Shown piece by piece: positions 7,513-17,323 of a stretch of 64,000 nt of DNA. The DNA is from Psychroflexus salarius (GTDB lineage: Bacteria; Bacteroidota; Bacteroidia; Flavobacteriales; Flavobacteriaceae). The stretch lies in assembly GCF_900129035.1 (NCBI RefSeq), contig NZ_FQTW01000001.1, positions 62,001 through 126,000 on the forward strand, read 5' to 3'. The notes beneath the pieces are model-generated. The model saw only the letters and a list, made by a program, of their open reading frames with translations, was not told the origin of the DNA and searched no databases. Within the stretch, counting starts at the first letter, position 1; each line of letters begins with the position of its first letter. The position numbers and the translations under genes were made by a program.

Positions 7513-9612
7513 TTATTGTCTATTTAAAAAGGCGAGTGCTATTCTAATCTTGCCATATTCAATTTTTTCATTTAAGGCTTCATGTATTGGTTTTAGTTTA
7601 CTGTCATCATCCAATTTTTTTAAAACTTGACTAATTTCTTCAATTTCAGTTTTAGTTACATAATCTTCTATAGAAGTTAGCTTTCCTTCACTAAAGAGTT
7701 TTGCGATGTGTGAATAAATTGTTGTTGTTTTGAGTTTGCGCTCACCAGCAATTTCTTCAACAGTTTTACCTTGATTAAGTAGATTTAAGGTAAGTTTATA
7801 AGTTTCGGACTTGGTTTTAGAAGATTTTCGTTTTTTCTTTGAAAAATTAAGAATCACTTCTAAAAACTCATCTGCAAAACGTTCTGCTTTACGTTGAGTA
7901 ACTCCGCTAATAGCCATGAAATCTGGTAATGTTGTTGGTCTATGAATTTCCATTTCTTTCAAACTAGCATCATTAAAAACCAAATAAGGCGGAATATCTT
8001 CTTCAGAAGCAATTTCAAGTCGAAGTTGTTTTAACTGTTCAAATAGGGTAGAAGCTTTTGGTTTAGATTTTACATTTACAGTTGAAGGAATTTTTTTAGA
8101 TTTTACTTCGGGTTTGGTTAGTTTAACTTCAAAATCTTCAAAGAGTACTTTTTTAGATACTGGATTTAATTTTAAGCGATTATGGTCATGAAATGCTAAA
8201 TCTATTAGTCCTAAGTTTAACATTTCTAAAATATAATGTTGCCAATCTCTCCAAGAAATAGCTTTACCAACACCGTAAGTTTTAAGATTATGGTAATTGT
8301 TTTGAAGAATATTTTGATTTTGTGCGCCACGTAAAATATCTATAATTGTACCAATAGGTTCTTGTTCTTTAACACGAGCAATAGCCGAAATTGCTTTTTT
8401 AGCATGTACACGACCATCAAAAAAGCGAGGCGGATTTAAACAAACATCACACTTGCCACAATCTTCAGTTAAGTGTTCGCCAAAATAAGCCAATAAAATT
8501 TTTCGGCGACAAGATTTGGCTTCTGCAAATTGCTTTATTCGCTCAAGCTTTGCTAATTGCACTTCTTGATTAGCTGCGCCATCAATAAAATTTCGATATT
8601 GAATAACATCGGCATACGAATGAAACATTAAAGCATGTGCTGGTAAGCCATCGCGGCCAGAACGACCAATTTCTTGGTAATAACCTTCAACATTTTTAGG
8701 CATGTTATAATGGATCACCCAGCGCACATTTGATTTGTCGATGCCCATACCAAATGCAATAGTGGCGCATATAATTTGGGTTTTATCAAACACAAAATCT
8801 TCTTGAATTTTTATACGATCTTCGTGAGACAAACCAGCATGATATGCTTTAGCATTGATGTTGTTTAATTGTAATTTTTGTGCTAATTTTTCAGTGCTTT
8901 TTCGACTTAGGCAATAAATAATACCACAACTTTCGGGTTGTTTCTCGATAAAATCAATAATTTGTTCAACCCGTTTGTTAGCTGATTTAACTTCTAAAAA
9001 TATATTTTCACGATTAAATGAGCTCACAAATTTTTGAGCCTGAGAAATATTGAGCTGATTTAAAATATCTTGTTGCGTGGCTTTATCGGCCGTGGCTGTT
9101 AAAGCTATAACAGGAACTTCAGGAAGCGAACGCTTTAAGAAACCTAATTTTTTGTAGGATGGTCTAAAATCATGTCCCCAAGAAGAAATACAATGCGCTT
9201 CATCAACTGCAATACAGCTTATAAATTCTGGTTGAAGCACTTGCTGTAGATATGATAAACTTTCTGGCGCAGTATAAACTAAATCGAGTTCTTTTCTATA
9301 AATTTTATTGATGACATCATCTTGATGCGCTGTGGTTTGAGAGCTGTTATAAACTTCAGCTTTTATGCCATTAGCTTTTAAGCCATCAACTTGGTCTTTC
9401 ATCAATGCAATTAAGGGCGAAATAACTAAAGTTACACCTTCAAACTCTAATGCAGGTAATTGAAAACAAAGTGATTTTCCGCCGCCTGTAGGCATGATCA
9501 CCAAACAATCTTTTCCTGACAAAACAGTTTTGATAATCGCTTCTTGCTGTGCTCTAAAACTGTCATACCCAAAATAATGTTTAAGATGATTTTCAAGAGA
9601 ATTAGTAGACAT
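7513..9612 (-). CDS. recQ: ATP-dependent DNA helicase RecQ
   Basis: 699 residues from ATG 9612; an upstream in-frame ATG (9720) would add a hydrophobic extension across the divergent promoter region and overlap the Rrf2 gene, so I rejected it. Domains in order: superfamily 2 helicase core with Walker A TGGGKS near residue 43 and [15 protein letters not shown]; a RecQ zinc-binding region with [12 protein letters not shown] and CGKCDVC; winged helix; HRDC domain; and a C-terminal helix-turn-helix ([20 protein letters not shown]), as in the long RecQ type. It unwinds DNA 3' to 5' in recombination repair. It is divergent from the Rrf2 regulator. Confidence 0.95.
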   Translation of the reverse strand: MSTNSLENHLKHYFGYDSFRAQQEAIIKTVLSGKDCLVIMPTGGGKSLCFQLPALEFEGVTLVISPLIALMKDQVDGLKANGIKAEVYNSSQTTAHQDDVINKIYRKELDLVYTAPESLSYLQQVLQPEFISCIAVDEAHCISSWGHDFRPSYKKLGFLKRSLPEVPVIALTATADKATQQDILNQLNISQAQKFVSSFNRENIFLEVKSANKRVEQIIDFIEKQPESCGIIYCLSRKSTEKLAQKLQLNNINAKAYHAGLSHEDRIKIQEDFVFDKTQIICATIAFGMGIDKSNVRWVIHYNMPKNVEGYYQEIGRSGRDGLPAHALMFHSYADVIQYRNFIDGAANQEVQLAKLERIKQFAEAKSCRRKILLAYFGEHLTEDCGKCDVCLNPPRFFDGRVHAKKAISAIARVKEQEPIGTIIDILRGAQNQNILQNNYHNLKTYGVGKAISWRDWQHYILEMLNLGLIDLAFHDHNRLKLNPVSKKVLFEDFEVKLTKPEVKSKKIPSTVNVKSKPKASTLFEQLKQLRLEIASEEDIPPYLVFNDASLKEMEIHRPTTLPDFMAISGVTQRKAERFADEFLEVILNFSKKKRKSSKTKSETYKLTLNLLNQGKTVEEIAGERKLKTTTIYSHIAKLFSEGKLTSIEDYVTKTEIEEISQVLKKLDDDSKLKPIHEALNEKIEYGKIRIALAFLNRQ

Positions 9613-9675
9613 AAATAAAATCTTAGTGATTGCAAAATACGGTATCATAATTAAAAAAATCGCTATTAAAAGTGA

Positions 9676-9683
9676 TATATTTG
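9676..9683 (+). promoter_or_regulatory. Bacteroidota -7 promoter element for the Rrf2 gene
   Basis: TATATTTG matches TAnnTTTG and ends 8 bases before ATG 9692, supporting that start over the upstream in-frame ATG at 9626. No convincing -33 element is visible. Confidence 0.45.
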
Positions 9684-9691
9684 TGACGCTT

Positions 9692-10129
9692 ATGATTTCT
9701 AAGAAAACCAAATACGCCATAAACGCTCTAGTTTACCTTGCAAAGCAAGATGAGCGCCAACCAACTCGGATTAGTGATGTTTCAAAGGCTCAAAACATTC
9801 CACAAAAATTTTTAGAAGCAATTTTACTCGACTTAAAAAAATCTGGCATATTAGCTAGTAAAAAAGGAAAAGGCGGCGGTTACTATTTGCTTCAATCTCC
9901 AGAAGAAGTCAATTTGGCTGATGTTATGCGTTTATTTGATGGTCCCATAGCTTTTTTGCCATGTGTGACCTATAAATATTACGAGCGTTGCGAAGAATGC
10001 AAGGACGAAGAAACTTGTGGCATTAGAGATGTATTTTTACAAGTTAGAAATAAAACAGTCGAACTTTTAAAAGATGCTAATTTAGCTGAAATTATGCATC
10101 GCGAAAGTCGCCTAAAAAAAATACTTTAA
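9692..10129 (+). CDS. Rrf2-family transcriptional regulator with a four-Cys cluster
   Basis: 145 residues from ATG 9692. The N-terminal winged helix-turn-helix ([13 protein letters not shown], then [20 protein letters not shown] and KGKGGGYYL) is typical of Rrf2/IscR/CymR proteins. The effector region has Cys91, Cys100, Cys103 and Cys109 in a pattern able to hold an Fe-S cluster or metal, so it may sense iron-sulfur status, sulfur or redox. It is followed by an anion transporter whose promoter holds a perfect inverted repeat, the probable operator. Sulfate or sulfur uptake control is my inference; iron-sulfur homeostasis is the main alternative. Confidence 0.9.
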   Translation: MISKKTKYAINALVYLAKQDERQPTRISDVSKAQNIPQKFLEAILLDLKKSGILASKKGKGGGYYLLQSPEEVNLADVMRLFDGPIAFLPCVTYKYYERCEECKDEETCGIRDVFLQVRNKTVELLKDANLAEIMHRESRLKKIL

Positions 10130-10143
10130 TTTTTTGTACATAA

Positions 10144-10164
10144 AGTCTATAAATTTAATAGACT
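10144..10164. promoter_or_regulatory. Perfect inverted repeat, candidate Rrf2 operator
   Basis: AGTCTAT, a 7-base A/T spacer, then ATAGACT form a perfect 7-bp dyad ending 3 bases upstream of a TATATTTG -7 box. A bound dimer would cover the -33 region and block RNA polymerase. The position just after the Rrf2 gene makes that protein the obvious candidate ligand; this is inference. Confidence 0.55.
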
Positions 10165-10167
10165 AAT

Positions 10168-10175
10168 TATATTTG
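10168..10175 (+). promoter_or_regulatory. Bacteroidota -7 promoter element for the SLC13 transporter
   Basis: TATATTTG matches TAnnTTTG, 19 bases before the ATG at 10195 and directly after the 10144-10164 dyad. Confidence 0.5.
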
Positions 10176-10194
10176 TGGTCAATTTAAATTAAAT

Positions 10195-11991
10195 ATGACT
10201 ACTGCAGCAATTATTACCTTGGTTATTATAGGCTTGGCCGTTGTTTTATTTATAACTGAAATTATTTCGGTTGATTTAATTGCGATTTTAATCATGCTTG
10301 CTTTAGTTTTTAGTGGCGTTTTAACTCCAGAAGAAGGCATTTTAGGCTTTAGCAATAAAGCCACAATTACAGTAGCATTTATGTTTGTAATTAGTGCTGC
10401 ATTATTAAAAACAGGTGCTTTACAATATTTAGCGCATCGTTTATCTAAAATATTTAGATACCAATTTGATGTTGGTATGTTATTAATGATGTTACTCATT
10501 GCTATTATTTCTGCCTTTGTTAATAACACACCAGTAGTTGCTGTTTTTATACCGGTGGTAATTCAAATTGCACACGAATCAGGTCAAAGTCCTTCTAAAA
10601 TGCTAATTCCACTTTCATTCGCATCAATTTTTGGAGGTATGTGTACTTTAATTGGTACATCAACCAATATTCTAGTTAGTGGTATTTCAAAACAAGAAAT
10701 TAGCTTAGAAATAGGAATTTTTGAAATGACACCTGTAGCTTTAGGTTTAGTCGTTGTTGGAATTATTTATATGCGATTTGTAGGAATAAAATTATTACCC
10801 AACAGAAGAAGCGATAAAAATTTAAGTGAAAAATTCAATTTAAATAAATATCTAACTGATGTAGAATTGCTTCAAGATTCAACTTCAGTAGGTCAACGTA
10901 TCATGGATTCTGATTTAGTAAAGGATTTTGATATGGATATAATTGAAGTCAGTCGTGGTGAAACAAAATTCAATCTTCCACAAGGTGATTTCATTTTAAA
11001 GGCCAATGACATTTTGAAAGTTCGCTGCAATGTTGATAAAATCAAGTCTTTAAAAGATAAAACTAAATCAATTAAATTATCGCCCATCAAGATAGGTGAT
11101 GATACTTTAAAAGAAACTGAATCGGCTTTAATTGAAATGGTAATAACTTCAGCAAGTAATATTCACGGTAAGACTTTAAAAGAAATAGATTTTAGACGTA
11201 AATATCGGGCAACGCCATTAGGTATTAAACATCGTGAAAATATAAAACATGACAATTTATATGATACTAAATTGTTGTCAGGCGATGTGATTTTAGCTGA
11301 AGTTAAAACGCACTACATTAAAGAATTAAAACGTATTGAAACTGAAGATGATACGCCATTTGTGCTTTTATCTGAAGACCATATAACTGATTTTAATCAA
11401 ACTAAATTTTACACTGTTAGTGGTCTTGTATTATTGATGGTTATTCTTGCAAGTATTGGCCTTGTGGATATTATGATTGGTGCCATAAGTGTTGTAACAC
11501 TATTAGTCATACTGAAGTTTTTAAGTATGAAAGAACTTTATAAGGCTATTAACTGGAAAATTGTATTCTTGCTTGCTGGAGCCATTAGTTTAGGCACAGC
11601 TATGCATAAAACAGGTTTAGACTTAAATATTGCAAATTTATTAACCGACAATTTAGGTCATTTAGGCCCAATAGCTTTAATTTCAGGTCTTTACTTAAGC
11701 ACATCATTATTAACCGAATTAATGTCTAACAACGCCTCAGCAGCATTAATGGCTCCAATTGCCATAGCCACAGCTAATATTGGCGATTATCAAGTTATGC
11801 CTTTTCTCGTTGCTATTATGCTAGCGGCTTCTGGCACTTTTATGACGCCTATTGGTTACCAAACTAACACTATGGTTTACAGTGCTGGACAGTATAAGTT
11901 TATCGATTTTTTTAAAGTAGGTATTGGTCTAAATTTATTATTTTGGCTTGCAGCAAGCTTTTTAATTCCTTTGTTTTACGGCATGATTTGA
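10195..11991 (+). CDS. SLC13/DASS-family anion permease with two TrkA-C domains
   Basis: 598 residues. Two membrane halves (about 1-205 and 405-598) carry the paired transporter motifs [12 protein letters not shown] and, in the second half, [15 protein letters not shown], each followed by a Gly/Thr-rich segment ([23 protein letters not shown]). Between them are two soluble RCK_C (TrkA-C) domains, about 225-290 and 310-385. This is the architecture of sulfate and divalent-anion transporters of the SAC1/SLC13 type in bacteria and algae. Sodium- or proton-coupled sulfate uptake is the best guess. The adjacent Rrf2 regulator and palindrome suggest sulfur- or Fe-S-responsive control. Confidence 0.88.
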   Translation: MTTAAIITLVIIGLAVVLFITEIISVDLIAILIMLALVFSGVLTPEEGILGFSNKATITVAFMFVISAALLKTGALQYLAHRLSKIFRYQFDVGMLLMMLLIAIISAFVNNTPVVAVFIPVVIQIAHESGQSPSKMLIPLSFASIFGGMCTLIGTSTNILVSGISKQEISLEIGIFEMTPVALGLVVVGIIYMRFVGIKLLPNRRSDKNLSEKFNLNKYLTDVELLQDSTSVGQRIMDSDLVKDFDMDIIEVSRGETKFNLPQGDFILKANDILKVRCNVDKIKSLKDKTKSIKLSPIKIGDDTLKETESALIEMVITSASNIHGKTLKEIDFRRKYRATPLGIKHRENIKHDNLYDTKLLSGDVILAEVKTHYIKELKRIETEDDTPFVLLSEDHITDFNQTKFYTVSGLVLLMVILASIGLVDIMIGAISVVTLLVILKFLSMKELYKAINWKIVFLLAGAISLGTAMHKTGLDLNIANLLTDNLGHLGPIALISGLYLSTSLLTELMSNNASAALMAPIAIATANIGDYQVMPFLVAIMLAASGTFMTPIGYQTNTMVYSAGQYKFIDFFKVGIGLNLLFWLAASFLIPLFYGMI

Positions 11992-11992
11992 A

Positions 11993-12796
11993 TTAAAACA
12001 TTAAATCACCTTTGATGACAGTTGTACAAGTTCCAAAAATTGAAATATTATTAGCATTAACCTGAGCAGTTATTGTGTTTGTCCTGCCAGAAAGTTGTTG
12101 AGAGATGAGTTCTTTTTTGTTTAAAACAGAGCTCCAGTAAGGTGCTAAAGTACATTGAGCTGAGCCTGTCACCGGATCTTCAAGTATACCTAAATCAGGA
12201 ACAAAGCAACGATAAACAAAGTCATTTTGTGAATCTGACTTAGCTGTTAGGATTATCTGTCCATAGCCATTTGAAGTTAAAGTGTTAGCATTAACTTGTA
12301 AATTTTGTAAAGCAATTTCACTTTTACAAATAGCCATTTTCCAGTTGTTGTCACATGCGTAAAGTTCGGTTATAGGTAAATTTAAAATTTGAGATATTTC
12401 AGTATTGTTTGGAAGTTGTTGCAAGCTGTAGAGAGGAAAGTTTAATTTAACCAACTTGTTTTTAGGATTGTAATCAACGTGAAGTTGCAAATCAATAGTA
12501 TTAAAAATAAGTTGATTTGTTTTTAAATTCAATTCATTAAACAAAACAAAGGCTGCTGAAAGTGTAGCATGACCACAAAGTGGCACTTCACAAGTAGGAG
12601 TGAAGAATCTGATTTTATATTTGTGAACACCCAATATTTGAACAAAAGCTGTTTCAGACAAGTTGATTTCACGGGCTATTTTTTGTAATAGATCATCACT
12701 TGGCCAATTATTATCAATCAAAATAACACCAGCTGGATTACCTTCAAATGCAGAATTTGTAAAGGCATCAATTTGATAAAATTTATAATTTGTCAT
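11993..12796 (-). CDS. PhzF-family isomerase/epimerase
   Basis: 267 residues. The N-terminal QIDAFTNSAFEGNPAGV and NLSETAFV (with the catalytic Glu of this family), RFFTPTCEVPLCGHATLSA in the middle and DPVTGSAQC near the C-terminus are the signature motifs of the phenazine biosynthesis PhzF/diaminopimelate-epimerase fold. Most relatives outside phenazine clusters have unknown substrates. There are no phenazine genes nearby, so the name should not be read as a pathway. It converges on the SLC13 gene with one base between stops. Confidence 0.9.
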   Translation of the reverse strand: MTNYKFYQIDAFTNSAFEGNPAGVILIDNNWPSDDLLQKIAREINLSETAFVQILGVHKYKIRFFTPTCEVPLCGHATLSAAFVLFNELNLKTNQLIFNTIDLQLHVDYNPKNKLVKLNFPLYSLQQLPNNTEISQILNLPITELYACDNNWKMAICKSEIALQNLQVNANTLTSNGYGQIILTAKSDSQNDFVYRCFVPDLGILEDPVTGSAQCTLAPYWSSVLNKKELISQQLSGRTNTITAQVNANNISIFGTCTTVIKGDLMF

Positions 12797-12886
12797 TTGT
12801 GTTTTACTATTTATTAAATTTGACCTATTCTTTAACTAAGAATGAATTATTTTTAAAAACGATATTTTTAATATTTTAACAAAATT

Positions 12887-13276
12887 ATGACTATGGGATT
12901 TTTTGATAAAATTTTTAAAACTGAAAAGAATCAAACGCTTAATAATCGTTTTGAAATTTTAAATCAAGAAAAAACTGTTTCAGATTTAATTGACGAATCT
13001 AAAAAGACATTTGTCCTTATATTTAAGCATTCGCCTCGATGTGGCATTAGCAGTATGGTTTTGAATCAATTTAAAAACCAAATTCCTAGTGATACGAAAG
13101 CTAAATTTTATTTATTAAATGTTATTCAAAATAGGGATTTCTCATCTCAACTGGCTAAAGATTTAAATGTTGTTCACGAATCACCACAGCTTATTGTACT
13201 TAAAGACGCCCAAGTTATAAATGAAAGCTCACATAGTGCCATAAATCGCCTAAATTTTGGTGATTTTGAATTATAA
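12887..13276 (+). CDS. ytxJ: Bacillithiol-system redox-active protein YtxJ
   Basis: 129 residues (an alternative ATG at 12893 removes two residues). Thioredoxin-fold protein with the single redox Cys in FKHSPRCGISSMVL, the signature of the monothiol YtxJ/DUF2847 family associated with bacillithiol, the low-molecular-weight thiol of Firmicutes and many Bacteroidota. It probably reduces or exchanges bacillithiol mixed disulfides in the cytoplasm. No bacillithiol synthesis genes lie in the window. It ends in front of a strong bidirectional terminator. Confidence 0.87.
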   Translation: MTMGFFDKIFKTEKNQTLNNRFEILNQEKTVSDLIDESKKTFVLIFKHSPRCGISSMVLNQFKNQIPSDTKAKFYLLNVIQNRDFSSQLAKDLNVVHESPQLIVLKDAQVINESSHSAINRLNFGDFEL

Positions 13277-13304
13277 AAAAACCATCTTGATTAAGATGGT
13301 TTTT
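13277..13304. terminator. Bidirectional intrinsic terminator
   Basis: Twelve-bp perfect stem AAAAACCATCTT / AAGATGGTTTTT with a GATT loop. A/T runs on both sides let it serve ytxJ and the convergent T9SS-protein gene. Confidence 0.9.
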
Positions 13305-13321
13305 AAATATTATAAATTCAT

Positions 13322-16300
13322 TTATTTCACGATTAATTTTGTTTTGTAGGTATAACCATTTGCTGAAACTTCAACAAAATAAATACCTGATTCTAAATTT
13401 TTAGAAGAAATTTTATTGTTGGTACCTATATTTTCTGAAATTAACTTTTGCCCTAAATTGTTATAAACTATAATGTTTGCTTCATCAACAAAACTTGGTA
13501 ATGAAACCTTAAAAAATTCATTAACCACTGGATTAGGATATAGTTTTACGTTGTTAGAATTCAAAACTTCATTATTACTCAATGTAGTTTGTTCAAATCT
13601 AATATTAAATCGTGTACTTGATGTTGATGCGGAGACATTTGTATCAACTTCAAAATTAATTTGATTTACAGTGTTATTTTGTAGTTGATATTCTATTCCA
13701 GTATAATTATCAATCAAAAAGGCATGATGAGAGTTTAATTGTGATACTTCAATATTAAATTTATACTCTCCAGTTGTATAATTACCAATCCAAAAACCAA
13801 GAAGTTCATCTTCAGTTGGGTAATTACGTTTATCTATAGATAAGTAATTTTGATTATTATTGATTCCAATTGTTGTTCCAGAATTCCAGAATTTAAGCGC
13901 ATCTTCATCGGTTACAGAAGAGCTGTAATTACTGTTAAATTCAAATTTAACGCCATCAACAATCTTGTTCAATGCTACACTATGTAAATTCATGCTAATT
14001 TTAGCAGTTTCGGAAGTAACTTCAGTGGTACTGAAAACTTCATTAGTTAGCGTATTTAAGTCTTTGTAAGATTCTTTAAAAACTAAAGTTGGGGCAGAAG
14101 TCGCATCACTACTTGTTTTCACAAAAACGGCTTGATTGGGCTGTAAATATCTGTAATTGTCTCCATTAGAATTATTATTTAAATTGCTCGGTGTAATTTC
14201 AACAGGAGACTCATTTAAATCGACAGTAACATAACCACCACGACTTCCTAAGTTTGGATTATACGCATAATAAAAATTCTTATCAAGGTTTGATGCTTCT
14301 TGCTTTAAAAGTGATTTAAAATCTACTTGAGCTTGATAAGGATTACCAATTAAACTATAAGAACCTGCTGATGCGTTAATCTTATCTGACACATCTACAT
14401 CTCCAGAAACCAACTCTCCTGTCATTCTTAAAGTTGTTGGGTTACCCAAAGCGTTATTTGAAGAATAAATATTTGTACTTCGATCACCTCTAATTAATAA
14501 GCTATAAGCTTTACCAGCACTTAAGTTTGTTTGATTTGTATTGGGGATTTGAACCCAATTACTAGTATTAATATCCCAGCTAAACATAGAAGGATTACCA
14601 GTTAAAGTCGCATCAAAACCATTATTGCCATTTACACTACCTGTAATGTGAGTACCAAATCCAGGATTATTATTGATATTATTTTGATAATTATTTGAAG
14701 TGTTGTTTTGACCTTCTTGCCAGTTATCTCGTATTGAAGTAGTTGTGTTTACTGATGATGTAATATATCTAAAAGCTCTCTTTTGAGCGGGAATATATCG
14801 TTCAATTTTAACTTCACCTATAACTTGAAAAGTTGAAGGTGCAACTATAGCAGTATTAGCTTCATTAGATTTGAAAGTTAGTAAGTTTGTTTGAGGGTTT
14901 GAAGAATCATAATTAGTCATCAAGTTACCTTGATTCAAATCTAAAATTCCAAATAATTCAATCGATGAATTATTTAATGATATAGAATTTGGGTTATTTA
15001 CAGATAAGTTATTTAATTTAATTTCTCCAGATAAAGCTACTGATTGCAATCTTTCACCTCCAACAAAATTTAAATTACCATCATTAAGTATTAAATCTCC
15101 CGAACCTAAAATATCACCACTAAGGCTTAAAGTATAATTCCCATTCGAATTAAAAGCAGCATTTTGGTGTATATTTAGATTAAATGCTTGTAAGTTACTA
15201 GATAAAGTTGGGTTGTTAGGTGTTTCAGGAATAATGGCATTAACTGTTAAAGATGGTAAACCATTAGACCAATTATTTGGATCGTTAGCATCACTTGAAA
15301 CTGTGCCTTCCCAAATAGTCTTAGGCGTGCTACATTCATTGGCAATATTAACATTGCCAGATAAAATCCATTCATTATTAGGTTGGTCGTAAACCTGATT
15401 TAATGTTAAAGTGGCATTATTGTAAGCATTAACTTGCCCACCAGAACCAGCAGTATTTTCTATATTAATGTATTTGCAACCATCTGTGTAAGCTGCAATT
15501 TCGCCACTATTATAAATGGTTAGTTTATTGAAATTTGAATTGCCTTCTACTATTAATGAGCTTCCACCATTAATTTGAGTATTACCCAAAACAGAAACAC
15601 CACCATTAAAAATTGCTTCTCCAGAAAACAAGTTTAGTTTACCATCGATATTCGTAAACAAGTCAAAAGTAATGTTAGAATTGTTTTGATTACTCACAAA
15701 ATTATTACCAATGTAAGTTTGTCCAGAAATAATATTATTTGACGATATATTGGTGAATTTTTTTTCGAATTTGTTATTACCATTAAGAATGATATCTGTG
15801 GAACTTAAAACAAAATTTCCATTTACAATTACATTACCATCAGAATTTAAGAAGAATTGCTGATCAAATTCTGTATACTGATTAGCAATTTCAACTGATG
15901 CATCTACATTGTTGTTTAGTGTACCTTTATTAAATGAACTCCAAGAATTAATATTTAATTCAGCGCCTGAATAATTATTCAAGGTACCACCATTAAATGA
16001 AACCTTAATATTCATTAAACCATAGTTATTAATCAAAGTTTGATTTTTCAGTTCGATACTCTGACCAAAATTAAAAACACCATAATTAGAGATGGTAAAA
16101 TTTTTAGAATTTGGCCAATTTAAACCGGCTGAATTAAAGGTTACATTTTCACCTATACATAATTCTGTTTTATTGTCAATATTCTCCCAATTCAAGTTGT
16201 ATGTAAAATTGCCTTGAAAGCATACCGTTTTATTATTAGTATTGTTAGGGAATGATTGATTTGCACTTGTAATTACAAAATCACAATCACAGTTATTTTG

Positions 16301-16360
16301 TGCATTGACGGAAATTGATATAATTGTTAGAACTAAAAAAAAGAAGTAATTGAATCTCAT
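13322..16360 (-). CDS. Large T9SS-exported Asn-rich surface protein
   Basis: About 1012 residues from ATG 16360. A further in-frame ATG at 16375 lies inside a likely -7 box, so I prefer the shorter form. Signal peptide ends near SVNAQ. Residues about 30-350 are a repetitive Asn/Gly-rich region (NNYGLMN, LNNYSGAELN) suggestive of a parallel beta-helix. The middle has the FRYITSSVNTTTSIRDNWQEG pattern common in flavobacterial exported proteins. The last 80 residues are a type A T9SS sorting domain (LYPNPVVNEFF, GIYFVEV, KTKLIVK). It should be exported across the outer membrane by PorSS and anchored or released. No enzymatic domain seen; an adhesin or matrix role is a guess. Confidence 0.88.
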   Translation of the reverse strand: MRFNYFFFLVLTIISISVNAQNNCDCDFVITSANQSFPNNTNNKTVCFQGNFTYNLNWENIDNKTELCIGENVTFNSAGLNWPNSKNFTISNYGVFNFGQSIELKNQTLINNYGLMNIKVSFNGGTLNNYSGAELNINSWSSFNKGTLNNNVDASVEIANQYTEFDQQFFLNSDGNVIVNGNFVLSSTDIILNGNNKFEKKFTNISSNNIISGQTYIGNNFVSNQNNSNITFDLFTNIDGKLNLFSGEAIFNGGVSVLGNTQINGGSSLIVEGNSNFNKLTIYNSGEIAAYTDGCKYINIENTAGSGGQVNAYNNATLTLNQVYDQPNNEWILSGNVNIANECSTPKTIWEGTVSSDANDPNNWSNGLPSLTVNAIIPETPNNPTLSSNLQAFNLNIHQNAAFNSNGNYTLSLSGDILGSGDLILNDGNLNFVGGERLQSVALSGEIKLNNLSVNNPNSISLNNSSIELFGILDLNQGNLMTNYDSSNPQTNLLTFKSNEANTAIVAPSTFQVIGEVKIERYIPAQKRAFRYITSSVNTTTSIRDNWQEGQNNTSNNYQNNINNNPGFGTHITGSVNGNNGFDATLTGNPSMFSWDINTSNWVQIPNTNQTNLSAGKAYSLLIRGDRSTNIYSSNNALGNPTTLRMTGELVSGDVDVSDKINASAGSYSLIGNPYQAQVDFKSLLKQEASNLDKNFYYAYNPNLGSRGGYVTVDLNESPVEITPSNLNNNSNGDNYRYLQPNQAVFVKTSSDATSAPTLVFKESYKDLNTLTNEVFSTTEVTSETAKISMNLHSVALNKIVDGVKFEFNSNYSSSVTDEDALKFWNSGTTIGINNNQNYLSIDKRNYPTEDELLGFWIGNYTTGEYKFNIEVSQLNSHHAFLIDNYTGIEYQLQNNTVNQINFEVDTNVSASTSSTRFNIRFEQTTLSNNEVLNSNNVKLYPNPVVNEFFKVSLPSFVDEANIIVYNNLGQKLISENIGTNNKISSKNLESGIYFVEVSANGYTYKTKLIVK

Positions 16361-16372
16361 TATTTTTTTTTG

Positions 16373-16380
16373 CAAAAATA
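16373..16380 (-). promoter_or_regulatory. Bacteroidota -7 promoter element for the T9SS-exported protein
   Basis: On the minus strand TATTTTTG matches TAnnTTTG, 12 bases before ATG 16360. It overlaps the codon at 16375, which argues against that longer start. Confidence 0.45.
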
Positions 16381-16475
16381 ACGCTCGACTCTAGTCTTTA
16401 ATTCATATAATTGCTAATAGTTAACATTAATTGCCTTAAAAACAAGTTAAAACAGGCATTTACAGTTAAAGTTTG

Positions 16476-17219
16476 TTAATCAGAAAAGTTTAAAATTGAT
16501 AGACTAATATTTTGGGAATCAAATTTTTGATCAGTTGATATAAATCTAATTTCTTTAACTTTTTCTAAACAGCAAATTATGGCAAGTGTATCAAGAATAT
16601 CATTTTGTTTTAAAATTTTTCTAGGATAATTAGATTTTAGACTTTGAAATATTTCAAAGTATTCATGATTAATTTGAGAAATTAAACTTAAGCGTTCTTC
16701 AGCACCTTCAACCGTAGATTTTTTACTCAAAACAGTATTGCCGTTATTTAAATATTTGAAACATAATTCAGGATGTACTTCATAGTATTCACAGTTAAAT
16801 TTATTCGATAAAATTAATTGATCAACCTCTTTTATTTTGGGACCAATATTATAAGCTTGAATTGATAATCCTTTACCTGTAATTTCCTTATTAGATTGAT
16901 TTGCTTCACGATAAGTAATCTTTTTTAAAGCTTCACGACAAGGTGGTGTAAAAACACTTGATGTCTTACCTTTTAGCTTTTGCCGTAACTTTTGGTCTAA
17001 TGTTCTCTTAAAATTAGCCGAACTTAATCCTATAGGAATATCAATAAAAACAAATTCTATTTCAGGATGTTTTTTCAAGAAATTTTCTAGCTTATCAATA
17101 ACTTCATAAATAAGTTGACCATTAATTTTACCGATAATGCACCAACCACCTTTACAACCATCAACTGTTATAAAATTTATTTTATCGGTCTGAAAATTCT
17201 GTCTATCTTTTAATTTCAA
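16476..17219 (-). CDS. DUF429 family protein (predicted RNase H-like nuclease)
   Basis: 247 residues starting with TTG at 17219; no in-frame ATG precedes the first strand, so TTG is the probable start. The N-terminal GCKGGWCI and FIDIPIGL provide Asp residues typical of the DUF429 RNase H-like fold. A conserved block SSVFTPPCREAL and ILDTLAIICCLEK further match the family. Its biochemical role is not established. It lies alone between the T9SS gene and parE. Confidence 0.82.
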   Translation of the reverse strand: MKLKDRQNFQTDKINFITVDGCKGGWCIIGKINGQLIYEVIDKLENFLKKHPEIEFVFIDIPIGLSSANFKRTLDQKLRQKLKGKTSSVFTPPCREALKKITYREANQSNKEITGKGLSIQAYNIGPKIKEVDQLILSNKFNCEYYEVHPELCFKYLNNGNTVLSKKSTVEGAEERLSLISQINHEYFEIFQSLKSNYPRKILKQNDILDTLAIICCLEKVKEIRFISTDQKFDSQNISLSILNFSD

Positions 17220-17323
17220 GGCTTATTGTATTAAATTCGTTTAAAAATTTTATTTTAGCGGTAATTAATTTATTTTCCTCATAAGATTGATGAATTAAAA
17301 TTCAATTTACCACGATTTTAACA

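Noticed and set aside
9613-9720. 36-residue hydrophobic extension of RecQ
   Set aside because: It would overlap the divergent Rrf2 gene and its promoter; RecQ homologues start near [10 protein letters not shown].
11993-12796. Phenazine biosynthesis locus
   Set aside because: Only a PhzF-fold protein is present; no other phenazine genes are nearby.
13322-16360. CRISPR-like or tandem DNA repeats in the Asn-rich gene
   Set aside because: The repetitiveness is at the level of amino-acid composition; no regular repeat-spacer pattern is seen.
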